A program made the translations under genes and the position numbers. A model generated the notes under the pieces. That model was not told the DNA's origin and ran no database searches. It was given only the letters and a program-made list of their open reading frames with translations. Below are positions 55,904-64,000 of a DNA stretch of 64,000 nucleotides, piece by piece (position 1 is the stretch's first letter; every line of letters begins with the position of its first letter). This DNA is from Gammaproteobacteria bacterium (GTDB taxonomy: Bacteria; Pseudomonadota; Gammaproteobacteria; JAABTG01): positions 930,001-994,000 of the forward strand of contig JAXHLS010000002.1 of assembly GCA_034522055.1 (NCBI GenBank), given 5' to 3'.

Positions 55904-56635
55904 CTAATCCAACTCCTTCAGGACCTCGTCGAGAATGGTGCTCAGCTCTACATGGCGCACGTCGCGACCGGTGGAGAGGTAGATCACATAGCCGGAGATA
56001 TTCTTGGCGTGGCCGCCGATGCGCTCCAGGGCCCGCAGGGCCAGCACGGCATCGATAGAATAGCCCACGGTGCGGGAGTCCTCGAGGACATAGGTGGCCA
56101 GGCGCCGCAGGGCGGCGCGGAACTTCTCCTCGATGCGCTCGTCCTGGTGGATCACCTCAACCGCCTTCTTCACATCCATGGTGTTGAAGGCGACCAATAC
56201 GTTGTCGAGCATGGATTTGCCGTAGACGGCGATGCCCCGCACGTCGTGTACCAGCCCCGAGTTGGGGGGGCTGGCGGCGGGGCTGCCATAGATCTCCTCC
56301 ACCAGGGAAGCCAGTTTACGGGCCTCGTCGCCGATGCGCTCGAGGTCCGACACCGTCTTGTTCATGGTCATGAGGTTGCGCAGATCCCGCGCCACCGGCT
56401 GCCGGCGGGCGATGGTGGTCACCAGTTCCTCGTCGATGCGCACGTCCATGTCATTGACCAGGCGATCGCGGGCGATGACCTCCCGTGCCGCCCCGGGGTC
56501 TTCGTCGTCCAGCGCACGAATGGCCCGAGCCAGCTGATCCTCTACGATACCGCCCATCTCCATCACCATCGAATGGAGGTTCATGAGGTCCTGGTCGAAG
56601 CCCTTGATGGTATGTCCGCCCGCTATATCGTTCAT
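55904..56635 (-). CDS. phoU: Phosphate transport system accessory protein PhoU
   Basis: 243 residues forming two three-helix PhoU repeats with the metal-cluster motifs E-x3-D (DLERIGDEARKLA and ALERIGGHAKNISG). PhoU connects PstSCAB with the PhoR kinase to repress the Pho regulon when phosphate is plentiful. The ATG at 56635 (MNDIAGGHTIKGFDQDL) is chosen over an upstream in-frame ATG. It closes the pst operon, separated from pstB by the repeat lipoprotein. Confidence 0.95.
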   Translation of the reverse strand: MNDIAGGHTIKGFDQDLMNLHSMVMEMGGIVEDQLARAIRALDDEDPGAAREVIARDRLVNDMDVRIDEELVTTIARRQPVARDLRNLMTMNKTVSDLERIGDEARKLASLVEEIYGSPAASPPNSGLVHDVRGIAVYGKSMLDNVLVAFNTMDVKKAVEVIHQDERIEEKFRAALRRLATYVLEDSRTVGYSIDAVLALRALERIGGHAKNISGYVIYLSTGRDVRHVELSTILDEVLKELD

Positions 56636-56735
56636 GCTGTGTAATCTCCGTTGCAAACGCCTGGAATCATGATGCCGGGGCCGGGAAGCGAGGCCGAAAC
56701 GCGGCGGGCGGTCTCGCCCCGTTCCCGGCAGGCCC

Positions 56736-57440
56736 TCAACCCTTGGCCGCCAGGTAGCCGTCGATGACCTCGGCCTCGGTGGAGCGGATGGTCATGCCGT
56801 TGGGTCCGGCGCCGATGCGGGTGACGATCTTGGACGGCTCGCCCGTGGTCTTGAAGTCCTTATAGGCCTTGGAATTGGCTTCGAACACCCACAGACGGCC
56901 GTCGTGGACCTCGGCCACATAGCCCGGCTTGCTGAGGAGATAGCCGTCGATGATGGCGCCCTCCGTGGAACGGACGGTCATGCCGTTGGGGCCGGCGGCG
57001 ATGCGGGTGACGATCTTGGACGGCTCGCCCGTGGTCTTGAAGTCCTTATAGGCCTTGGAATCGGCTTCGAACACCCACAAACGGCCGTCGTGGACCTCGG
57101 CCACATAGCCCGGCTTGCTGAGGAGATAGCCGTCGATGACGGCGCCATCCGTGGAGCGGACGGTCATGCCGTTGGGGCCGGCGGCGATGCGGGTGACGAT
57201 CTTGGACGGCTCGCCCGTGGTCTTGAAGTCCTTATAGGCCTTGGAATCGGCTTCGAACACCCACAGACGGCCGTCGTGGACCTCGGTGACGTAGCCGGGC
57301 TTGTCGAAAGAGACGCTCGCCTGGGTGTGGGCGGCATCCGTACGGGTAGCCTTGGGCGCTTCCTTGGGGGCCGAATTGGCATTGCAGCCGGTGATAGCGG
57401 CGGCAATGAGCAACGTGAGGGCCGTGCGTGTGAAGGTCAT
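56736..57440 (-). CDS. Lipoprotein of three near-identical 62-residue repeats inside the pst operon
   Basis: 234 residues. The signal ends in AAITGC (lipobox), followed by a short linker, then three repeats at about 47-108, 109-170 and 171-232. Each begins KPGYVAEVHDGRLWVFEA and contains KAYKDFKTTGEPSKIVTR and AGPNGMT. Differences are few (V/A, D/N, T/E), and the DNA is nearly identical, so the duplications are recent or kept alike by recombination. I do not recognise the domain by name. It lies 76 bases after pstB and 100 before phoU on the same strand, so it should be phosphate-regulated. Confidence 0.8.
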   Translation of the reverse strand: MTFTRTALTLLIAAAITGCNANSAPKEAPKATRTDAAHTQASVSFDKPGYVTEVHDGRLWVFEADSKAYKDFKTTGEPSKIVTRIAAGPNGMTVRSTDGAVIDGYLLSKPGYVAEVHDGRLWVFEADSKAYKDFKTTGEPSKIVTRIAAGPNGMTVRSTEGAIIDGYLLSKPGYVAEVHDGRLWVFEANSKAYKDFKTTGEPSKIVTRIGAGPNGMTIRSTEAEVIDGYLAAKG

Positions 57441-57516
57441 TTCGGTGTCTCCTGGTAGGTTGATATCAGCACTCGTTTGAAGGCCCCCGACCGGGAGGGC
57501 CGGACTACCGCCCCCG

Positions 57517-58347
57517 TCAGCCGAAGCGACCGGTGACGTAGTCCTCGGTCTGCTTCTTCTGGGGGTTGGTAAACAACACATCCGTTTCGCCGTACTCGAT
57601 GAGCTTGCCCAGATACATGAAGGCGGTGTTGTCCGAGACCCGAGCCGCCTGCTGCATGTTGTGGGTGACGATGACGATGGAATACTGGCCCTTGAGTTCG
57701 TCGATGAGTTCCTCGATCTTGGCCGTGGCGATGGGGTCGAGGGCCGATGCCGGCTCGTCCATGAGCAACACCTCGGGGTCGGAGGCGATGGCGCGGGCGA
57801 TGCACAGGCGCTGCTGCTGGCCGCCGGACATGGACAGGGCGCTCTCCTGCAGTCGGTCCTTGGCCTCGTCCCACAGGGCGGCACTGCGCAGGGCGCGTTC
57901 GCAGGTCTCCTCCAGGACGGCCCGGTTGGTGATGCCGTCCACCCGCAGGGGGTAGACCACGTTATCGAAGATGGACATGGCGAAGGGATTCGGCTTCTGG
58001 AACACCATCCCCATGCGCTTGCGCAGGGAGATGACATCGACCCCCTTACTGTAGATATCCCGCTCATCCACCGCCATGCGACCGTCCACCCGCACCTCGT
58101 CGATGAGGTCGTTCATGCGGTTTATGCACCGCAGCAGGGTGGACTTGCCACAGCCGGAGGGTCCGATGAGGGCCGTCACCAGCCCCCGGGGGACTTCCAT
58201 GGAGATGTCGAACAAGGCCTGCACATCCCCATACCAGAGGTTGAAATCCCTGATATCGATGATCTCGCCCTGGTCGGATTTCTGGACGTGATAGGCCGTA
58301 TCATCGCTGGCGGTGGAAACCGCTGCTGCGGTTGCGTTCATGGTCAT
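57517..58347 (-). CDS. pstB: Phosphate ABC transporter ATP-binding protein
   Basis: 276 residues with Walker [15 protein letters not shown]-loop ([17 protein letters not shown]), signature [16 protein letters not shown], Walker [14 protein letters not shown] and H-loop VTHNM. It powers high-affinity phosphate import. It is 20 bases downstream of pstA. Confidence 0.97.
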   Translation of the reverse strand: MTMNATAAAVSTASDDTAYHVQKSDQGEIIDIRDFNLWYGDVQALFDISMEVPRGLVTALIGPSGCGKSTLLRCINRMNDLIDEVRVDGRMAVDERDIYSKGVDVISLRKRMGMVFQKPNPFAMSIFDNVVYPLRVDGITNRAVLEETCERALRSAALWDEAKDRLQESALSMSGGQQQRLCIARAIASDPEVLLMDEPASALDPIATAKIEELIDELKGQYSIVIVTHNMQQAARVSDNTAFMYLGKLIEYGETDVLFTNPQKKQTEDYVTGRFG

Positions 58348-58367
58348 GCTCCCGGTCTAGCCTGTAA

Positions 58368-60113
58368 TCAAAAGGTACCGCCGGCGTATTTCTTCTTCAG
58401 GCGGTTGCGTATATAGATGGCCGATGCGTTCATCAACACGATGAGGGCGAGCAACAGCATGGTGGTCACGTAGACCATGGGCTTGCCGGCCTCGGAATTG
58501 CGGGACTGAAAGCCCACATCGAAGATATGAAAGCCCAGGTGCATGAAGCTGCGCTCCAGGTGCACGAAGGGGAAGAAGCCATCGATGGGCAACTCCGGCG
58601 CCAGTTTCACCACGCCCACCAGCATCAACGGCGCCACCTCGCCGGCGCCCCGCGCCATGGCCAGGATGAGGCCGGTCATGATGCCGGGCATGGCGCGCGG
58701 CAGCACCACGAAGCGCAGGGTCTGCCAGGTGGACGCACCACAGGCCAGGGAGCCCTCGCGCATGGAGCGTGGCACGGCGGACAGGGCCTCCTCGCTGGCC
58801 ACGATGACCACCGGCACCGTCAGCAGGGCCAGGGTCAGGGAGGCCCACAGGATGCCGCCGGTACCGAAGGTGGGGCTGGGCAGGCGCTCGGGAAAGAACA
58901 GGGCATCGATGCCGCCGCCGAGGGTGTAGGCGAAGAAGCCGAGACCGAACACGCCATAGACGATGGAGGGCACGCCGGCGAGGTTGTTCACCGAGATGCG
59001 CACCATGGACACCAGCCGCCCCTGCTTGGCGTACTCGCGCAGATACAGCGCCGTGATCACCCCCAGGGGGGCGACGAAGATCACCATGATGAGGGTCATG
59101 GCCACGGTGCCGAAGATGGCGGGCAACACCCCGCCCTCGGTGTTGGCCTCGCGGGGCTCGGCGGTGAGGAACTCGCCCCAGCGGGAAAGATAGATACCGG
59201 CCTTGTCGAGGCCCGACAGGTCGTTGGCGGGATAGAAACGCACGATCTGCGACAGGGGCAGCTCCTTCTCGCGTCCTCCGATCTCTTCCAGGGTGATGCG
59301 GTAGCGCCGGTCCTCTTCCTTGATGGCGTCGGCCCGCGCGGCCAGTTCCTCGTATTCTTTTTCGAGTTCGGCGATACGCTGGGCCGTATCCCGTTCGGCC
59401 TGCCGGTACTCGGCGCTGCCTTCCTCATGGTCCAGGGCGACACGCTTGAGGTCGAGGCGGGCCTCTTCGATGTAATGGTTGATGGCGCCGATCTCTTCCC
59501 GCTCGATGTGGCGGATCTCATTAAAGCGTTCCCGCGCGGCCGTCTGCTGCTCCTGCAATGCCCCGTAGCCGTACCCGCCGATGTCATATTGCTTGCCGTC
59601 GATGGTGACCCCGGCGATGCGCCCCACGAAGACCCCCCACTCCTGGCGCTCGAACAGGTACATGTCCGACGGTGTCTCGACCTTCTCCACCGCGAAATCC
59701 GAGACCCAGCGGAAATCCTCGTTATAGATGTCGTAGTTGCCGGTGCGATAGAGCACCCGATGAGCGAAACCGCTGTTGGCCTCGATGGCCTCGCGGTCTC
59801 CTTCCGTGAGCTTCTCCAGCAATTCCGCGCCGGGCTGGAAGACATTGTCACGGGTAGGCTCGCCGGCCACCACGCCGCCATCATTCAGGGTTACCACGTG
59901 GATGGGTTTGGGCCAGAAGGTGGCGGCACCGTTCCAGAAGATCATCACCAGGAACCCCACCACCAGCAGGACCCCCAGGGCCAGGGCCCCGCCGAGCCCC
60001 CACAGGAAGGGCTCGCCGGTGGCGTTGAGGTCCGTGGTGTAGCGCCGGGAGGCCGCGCTCACGCTCTCATCCTGAGGCGCCATCCCGTTGACAGTACTCA
60101 CATTGGCAGACAT
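58368..60113 (-). CDS. pstA: Phosphate ABC transporter permease PstA, large form with periplasmic coiled coil
   Basis: 581 residues, about twice the E. coli PstA. One N-terminal TM (about 35-60) precedes a periplasmic region of about 280 residues. That region includes a long charged helix pair (about 180-270; EQQTAARERFNEIRHIEREEIG, AEYRQAERDTAQRIAELEKEYEELAARADAIKEE) predicted to be a coiled coil. The permease domain follows (AIFGTVAMTLIMVIFVAPLGVITALYLREY; EALSAVPRSMREGSLACGA is the EAA loop). Large forms of this kind occur in other gammaproteobacteria. Confidence 0.9.
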   Translation of the reverse strand: MSANVSTVNGMAPQDESVSAASRRYTTDLNATGEPFLWGLGGALALGVLLVVGFLVMIFWNGAATFWPKPIHVVTLNDGGVVAGEPTRDNVFQPGAELLEKLTEGDREAIEANSGFAHRVLYRTGNYDIYNEDFRWVSDFAVEKVETPSDMYLFERQEWGVFVGRIAGVTIDGKQYDIGGYGYGALQEQQTAARERFNEIRHIEREEIGAINHYIEEARLDLKRVALDHEEGSAEYRQAERDTAQRIAELEKEYEELAARADAIKEEDRRYRITLEEIGGREKELPLSQIVRFYPANDLSGLDKAGIYLSRWGEFLTAEPREANTEGGVLPAIFGTVAMTLIMVIFVAPLGVITALYLREYAKQGRLVSMVRISVNNLAGVPSIVYGVFGLGFFAYTLGGGIDALFFPERLPSPTFGTGGILWASLTLALLTVPVVIVASEEALSAVPRSMREGSLACGASTWQTLRFVVLPRAMPGIMTGLILAMARGAGEVAPLMLVGVVKLAPELPIDGFFPFVHLERSFMHLGFHIFDVGFQSRNSEAGKPMVYVTTMLLLALIVLMNASAIYIRNRLKKKYAGGTF

Positions 60114-60124
60114 GGGCTAACCCC

Positions 60125-62755
60125 TTAGAGCTGGAAGGCACGCTTGCGGAAACGCTGGCGAATGGTTTCCGCGACGGTGTTGATGGTGAAGGTAAGGACG
60201 AACAGGGTCAGGCCGGCCAGGAACAGCATGCGATAATGCGTGCCATCCTGGGGCGCCTCGGGCAGCTCCACGGCGATGTTCGCCGACAGGGTGCGCAGGC
60301 CGTTGAAGATGTTCCAGTCCAGCACCGGGGTGTTGCCCGCGGCCATGAGCACGATCATGGTCTCGCCGACCGCGCGGCCCATGCCGATCATGCAGGCGGC
60401 AAAGACCCCCGACAGGGCCGTGGGCAGGATCACCCATATGGCAGTCTGCCAGGGCGTGGCCCCCGCCGCCAGGCTGGCGGACCGCACGTGATTGGGCACC
60501 GCGCTCAAGGCATCCTCGGAAAGGCTGTAGATGGTGGGGATGATAGCGAAACCCATGACGAAGCCCACCACCAGGGCGTTGCGCTGTACGTAGGTATCCA
60601 CCACGCCGCCGCGGGGGTCGAAACCTGCCGCGGTCAAGATGCTGGCGGTCGCCAGGCTCAATACCACCGCCCCGATGAGCAGCCCCACCCAGCGCAGGAA
60701 CTCCAGGCCACCGGCGTGGCTCTTGGTGAGCCCGCGCTGATAGTTCCGCAGCCGATCACCGAAGACGCGTTGGACCAGCCATCTGGCGGCGAAGAAACCC
60801 ACCGGCAGGAGCACCAGGAACATGAAGGGTGTGCCGGTGCCGATATCGCCGTTGGTCCAGGCCATGAAGTCGTCATAGAAAAACACGCGCTCGAAGGCGG
60901 GGCCAAACCCGTAGGCCACGTAGAGGGACAGGGCGATGACCACGAACATGAGAAAGAACTTGGGCAGCCCGTCCAGCTTCAGGACCACGTCCAGGGGCAG
61001 CAGTTGCCACAGGAAGGCGGCCAGCATCAAGCCCATGGGCAGAGCGACGAAGGCCAACAGCACCGCCGCGATCCAGGTCTCGACGATGGGCGCCAGCACC
61101 AGGGCGGCGATGAAGCCCACCACCACCGTGGGCATGGACTCCATGGTCTCCATCATGGGCTTGACGGTGGCGCGCACCCGGTGGTGCACGAACTCCGAGG
61201 TATAGATGGCACCGAGCAGGCCGATGGGAATGGCGAACACCAGCGAGTAGATGGTGGCCTTGAGGGTGCCGAAGATCAGCGGCACCAGGGAATACTTGGG
61301 CTCGAAGACATCGGTGCCGGAGGACGACTGCCAGGTGTAGGTGGGCTCCTCGTAACCCTCGTACCAGACCTTGCCGAACACGGCGTCGAGGGTGGTTTCC
61401 GGATGGGGGTAATAGAAGGACCAGTAATCCGTCTCGCCGCTGTCGGCGACCCGCACCACGCCGTCCACCCGGGGCAGCAGCAGCAACTGGGCCGACCCCT
61501 CCTGCACGCCCCCGTGGTCGTATCGGAGCAGCACCTGGTCCGAGGTGGAGTGACGCACCCACACCTCGCCGTTGGCGGCCTCGGTGGTGAGGGTCTTGCT
61601 GCGCTGGCTGACACTGATGCCGGTGACGGCGGCGCCGTGGGGCTCGTGCACCCGGGACCGCACCAGCTTGTAGCCGTCCGGCGCCGCCCCCTGCTCCGGG
61701 CTGAGCTTGAAGTAGACATGCACGGCACCGTTGCTGCCACCCACCACCAGGGCCTGCTCGCCCACCAGGTAGTCCATGGTCGTCACGGTGGCCCCGCTGG
61801 GAAAGGCGTCCACGGTCTCCGATAGCACCGGGTTGCTGAAATCACGGGCATCGAAGCGATACAGCCGGCCACGATCTGAGGCCACCAGCACGGTATCGGC
61901 CAGGGTGTTGAGGGCCACCGCCGTGACCCGGGTGCCTTCCGGCAGAGGCGGGAGTTCCGTGGTGCGCACCTTGGTGGTGAGCTTGCGGGTCATGATGTTG
62001 AGCTTGGCCGTGGCGCGGCTGAGGCGGCCCACGCCTTCGGCATCGACGGTCACGAAGGAGCGGGTGGGTCGCTCGGCGGTGCCGCCTACCCGGTAGGCAA
62101 CGGCCACGATGGGGGCATCGACTACTTTCGTCGGCTCCTGGACCTCGGCGCGCAGGCGCACCCGCCGCAGCTGGTCGCCCGGCAGGCTGGAATAGACCGC
62201 GTCTCCCGCCAGACGGTCCCGCTGATCGAGCACCTCGGTCACCGCCGTCACGTCGGACGGCCGCAGGATGTCCACCTCGAAGGTCAGTTCCGCGAAACGG
62301 ATGGTGCCATCCGCGAAAGCGAAGGCCACCTGGTCACGCTCCACCACGCCGCCCACCGCGGTGGCGGACTGGCCACCGAAATCCAGTTGTCCGGCGGTGA
62401 CGAAACGCCCGCTGGCGAGGTGGAACACCCGGTAGGCCCCATCCGCGGCCACCCTCACCCCCAGGGTGCCGTACTCGTCGGCGTTGAGCCACAGCGTGCG
62501 CTTGGCCGGGAGTTCGTACTCGGCATGGGCCAGGGTATCGCCGCCGCCGCTTAGGGGCAGGGCCACCTTGACCAGGAAGACCATGATGCCGATGACGGCG
62601 AAGATCACCAGCAGGCCGCCGATGGTGATGCCCCAGCCGGCGGCGCGGTCCATCAGCAGCACGGATTTGCGGGTGCTCTTGTCCCGCCGGCGCTGAGTGA
62701 CCGCGCTGCGGCGGTCCGCCTTGTCCGAGTCGGATTGTCGAGTCGTGGTGCTCAT
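60125..62755 (-). CDS. pstC: Phosphate ABC transporter permease PstC, large form with beta-propeller-like periplasmic domain
   Basis: 876 residues. TM1 (about 40-62) is followed by a periplasmic region of about 400 residues with repeated beta-strand blades (VTAVALNTLADTVLVASDRGRLYRFD; YLVGEQALVVGGSNGAVHVYF; ITGISVSQRSKTLTTEAANGEVWVRH-like), suggestive of a WD40-like propeller. The permease core follows (LIFGTLKATIYSLVFAIPIG; EDALSAVPNHVRSASLAAGA EAA loop). It is 11 bases from pstA and 150 from pstS. Confidence 0.9.
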   Translation of the reverse strand: MSTTTRQSDSDKADRRSAVTQRRRDKSTRKSVLLMDRAAGWGITIGGLLVIFAVIGIMVFLVKVALPLSGGGDTLAHAEYELPAKRTLWLNADEYGTLGVRVAADGAYRVFHLASGRFVTAGQLDFGGQSATAVGGVVERDQVAFAFADGTIRFAELTFEVDILRPSDVTAVTEVLDQRDRLAGDAVYSSLPGDQLRRVRLRAEVQEPTKVVDAPIVAVAYRVGGTAERPTRSFVTVDAEGVGRLSRATAKLNIMTRKLTTKVRTTELPPLPEGTRVTAVALNTLADTVLVASDRGRLYRFDARDFSNPVLSETVDAFPSGATVTTMDYLVGEQALVVGGSNGAVHVYFKLSPEQGAAPDGYKLVRSRVHEPHGAAVTGISVSQRSKTLTTEAANGEVWVRHSTSDQVLLRYDHGGVQEGSAQLLLLPRVDGVVRVADSGETDYWSFYYPHPETTLDAVFGKVWYEGYEEPTYTWQSSSGTDVFEPKYSLVPLIFGTLKATIYSLVFAIPIGLLGAIYTSEFVHHRVRATVKPMMETMESMPTVVVGFIAALVLAPIVETWIAAVLLAFVALPMGLMLAAFLWQLLPLDVVLKLDGLPKFFLMFVVIALSLYVAYGFGPAFERVFFYDDFMAWTNGDIGTGTPFMFLVLLPVGFFAARWLVQRVFGDRLRNYQRGLTKSHAGGLEFLRWVGLLIGAVVLSLATASILTAAGFDPRGGVVDTYVQRNALVVGFVMGFAIIPTIYSLSEDALSAVPNHVRSASLAAGATPWQTAIWVILPTALSGVFAACMIGMGRAVGETMIVLMAAGNTPVLDWNIFNGLRTLSANIAVELPEAPQDGTHYRMLFLAGLTLFVLTFTINTVAETIRQRFRKRAFQL

Positions 62756-62859
62756 ATACGGGTTCCGCCGGGGTTAGGTTGTGAGCAGTAAATAGGTAGC
62801 GGTAAAAGACGCCGGTGGTACGGCACCTTTCCCGCTCCCCACTCGAAGAACCTTACTGA

Positions 62860-62884
62860 ACCGGGGCGGCGACGCCGCCCCGGT
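62860..62884. terminator. Intercistronic hairpin between pstS and pstC
   Basis: ACCGGGGCGGC (62860-62870) pairs perfectly with GCCGCCCCGGT (62874-62884) over a 3-base loop. No T run follows on the minus strand, so it more likely attenuates or protects the pstS message, allowing more PstS than permease. Confidence 0.7.
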
Positions 62885-62905
62885 ATCCAACACGAGGTTG
62901 TCGGC

Positions 62906-63871
62906 CTACTTCAGGCCCAGGGCCTCGAGGTCGTCATCGGCGATGGCCTTGGTGATCGGGTAGTAACCGTCCTTGATCACGTCCAGCTGCCCATCCCGTG
63001 AGAGCATGTAGCGGATGAACTCGCCGCGCAGCGGGTCCAGGCTCTCGTTGGGATTCTTGTTGACGTAGACATAGAGGAAGCGCGAGATGGGATAGTCACC
63101 CGCGTAGGCGTTCTCGGCATTGGCATCGAAGCACTCGCCGCCGGCGCTGCTCTTGAGCGGCACTGAGCGCACATCCGCGGTCTTGTAGCCCACGCCGGAA
63201 TAGCCGACGCCTGCCTTGTCGGAGGCCACGCCCTGCACCACCGTGGACGAACCCGGCTGCTCCTTCACCTCATCCTTGTAGTCGCCGTTGAACAGGGCGA
63301 CCTTCTTGTAGTAGCCATAGGTGCCGGAAGCGGAGTTACGGCCATATAGGGAGATGGGCATACTGGCCCACTCGCCCTTCAGCCCGACGTCGCCCCAGGT
63401 GGTGATGTCCTTGGGGTAGCCGCCATTGCGGGTCTTGGAGAAGATCGCGTCCACCTGCTTCATGGACAGGCACTCGAGGGGGTTGTCCTTGTGCACGTAG
63501 ACGGCGAGTGCGTCCACCGCGCCGCGGATGGAGCTAGGCTTGTAGCCGTACTTGGACTCGAACGTCTCCTCTTCCTTGGATTTCATGGGGCGGGACATGG
63601 GCCCGAACTGGGCGGTGCCGGCGATGAGGGCGGGCGGCGCGGTGGATGAACCCTTGCCCTCGATCTCGATCTTGACGTTGGGATACTGGCCCAGGAAGCC
63701 CTCCGCCCACAGGGTCATGAGATTATTCAGGGTGTCGGAGCCGATGGACTTGAGGGAGCCGGAGACACCGCTGACCGGCTTGTAATCCGTCAGCGCGGGA
63801 TCCACTTCCACCGCGGTCGCCGGCATGGCCAGCGCGAGGCCCACGGACATGGCTAGGAGTTGCTTTTTCAT
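62906..63871 (-). CDS. pstS: Phosphate-binding periplasmic protein PstS
   Basis: 321 residues with a signal peptide (MKKQLLAMSVGLALAMPATA). The phosphate-binding features are present: GSDTLNNLM near the N-terminus, FGPMSRPM, and ISLYGRNSASGTYGYYKK. AAAGGACG precedes the ATG at 63871; an in-frame ATG six codons earlier is less likely. It is the first gene of pstS-C-A-B-lipoprotein-phoU. Confidence 0.95.
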   Translation of the reverse strand: MKKQLLAMSVGLALAMPATAVEVDPALTDYKPVSGVSGSLKSIGSDTLNNLMTLWAEGFLGQYPNVKIEIEGKGSSTAPPALIAGTAQFGPMSRPMKSKEEETFESKYGYKPSSIRGAVDALAVYVHKDNPLECLSMKQVDAIFSKTRNGGYPKDITTWGDVGLKGEWASMPISLYGRNSASGTYGYYKKVALFNGDYKDEVKEQPGSSTVVQGVASDKAGVGYSGVGYKTADVRSVPLKSSAGGECFDANAENAYAGDYPISRFLYVYVNKNPNESLDPLRGEFIRYMLSRDGQLDVIKDGYYPITKAIADDDLEALGLK

Positions 63872-63980
63872 TACGTCTCGTCCTTTCAAGGTTAGTGAAT
63901 GAGTTTCAAAGAGATTTCACTTTTCGCGACGCCGCAGGATGAATCGCCGTTGCGACTGGACGAGACTTTAAAGCCATTGT

Positions 63981-63998
63981 GTGACAATTTGATTGCAT
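63981..63998 (-). promoter_or_regulatory. Possible Pho box upstream of pstS
   Basis: The minus strand reads ATGCAAT-4-TTGTCAC. Compared with tandem CTGTCAT halves spaced by four bases, the halves match at four and five of seven positions. The site lies about 110 bases upstream of pstS, at the window edge. Weak on its own; supported mainly by the gene it precedes. Confidence 0.35.
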
Positions 63999-64000
63999 GG

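Overview
The window is 64 kb of GC-rich bacterial chromosome, mostly densely packed single-copy housekeeping and accessory genes. No rRNA, tRNA or CRISPR array was seen. Gene content and order (alaC-hom-thrC-rpfE/recJ, hemN, purT, mutS-ygbA, rimO, large-form pstCA, msrAB, CzcA/CusA-type efflux) suggest a gammaproteobacterium, plausibly from the Chromatiales/Ectothiorhodospiraceae neighbourhood. That placement is inference from gene types, not a computed phylogeny.

Layout. 1-89: the N-terminus of an AbrB/MazE-type antitoxin runs off the left edge. 0.2-6.8 kb (minus): alaC-hom-thrC-rpfE-type-recJ. 6.9-8.1 kb (plus): a small exported protein and a nitrilase-superfamily amidase. 8.5-12.4 kb (minus): leuC, an MFS permease and aroC. 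12.85-17.2 kb (plus): a compact aromatic cassette with a dienelactone hydrolase, an IclR regulator fused to a RidA domain, a stand-alone RidA/aminomuconate-deaminase-like protein and both subunits of a 2-aminophenol 1,6-dioxygenase, closed by a clear terminator. 17.6-20.1 kb: rhomboid, phospholipid-methyltransferase-like protein, cold-shock protein and CPBP protease. 20.3-27.1 kb: a heavy-metal RND efflux operon. 27.1-31.4 kb: purT, a CDF transporter, glutaredoxin, a TRIC-type channel and msrAB. 31.7-33.0 kb: a HicA-HicB-SecB-like toxin-antitoxin-chaperone module. 33.3-40.7 kb: lipase, hemN, a group II intron, prmB and an ISKra4-type insertion sequence. 40.9-46.1 kb: rimO, a GAF/HD-GYP protein, an OprP-like porin and a lipoprotein. 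46.2-55.2 kb: htpG with a sigma32 promoter, fic, remnants of a Doc toxin-antitoxin pair, mutS, ygbA, a cytochrome c and a 2-phosphoglycerate kinase. 55.9-63.9 kb (minus): pstS-pstC-pstA-pstB-(triplicated lipoprotein)-phoU.

The strongest candidates for new biology are: (i) the aminophenol cassette, where one RidA domain is joined to the IclR regulator and appears to have lost a conserved RidA glutamate, so it may sense the pathway intermediate; (ii) the HicAB-SecB chaperone-controlled toxin-antitoxin module with an operator on its promoter; (iii) a lipoprotein of three near-identical 62-residue repeats between pstB and phoU; and (iv) several families of intergenic repeats in recurring architectures, especially paired, oppositely oriented arrays of a GTGAATA/G heptad at four loci. 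One of these arrays received the insertion sequence, with an apparent 9-bp target duplication.
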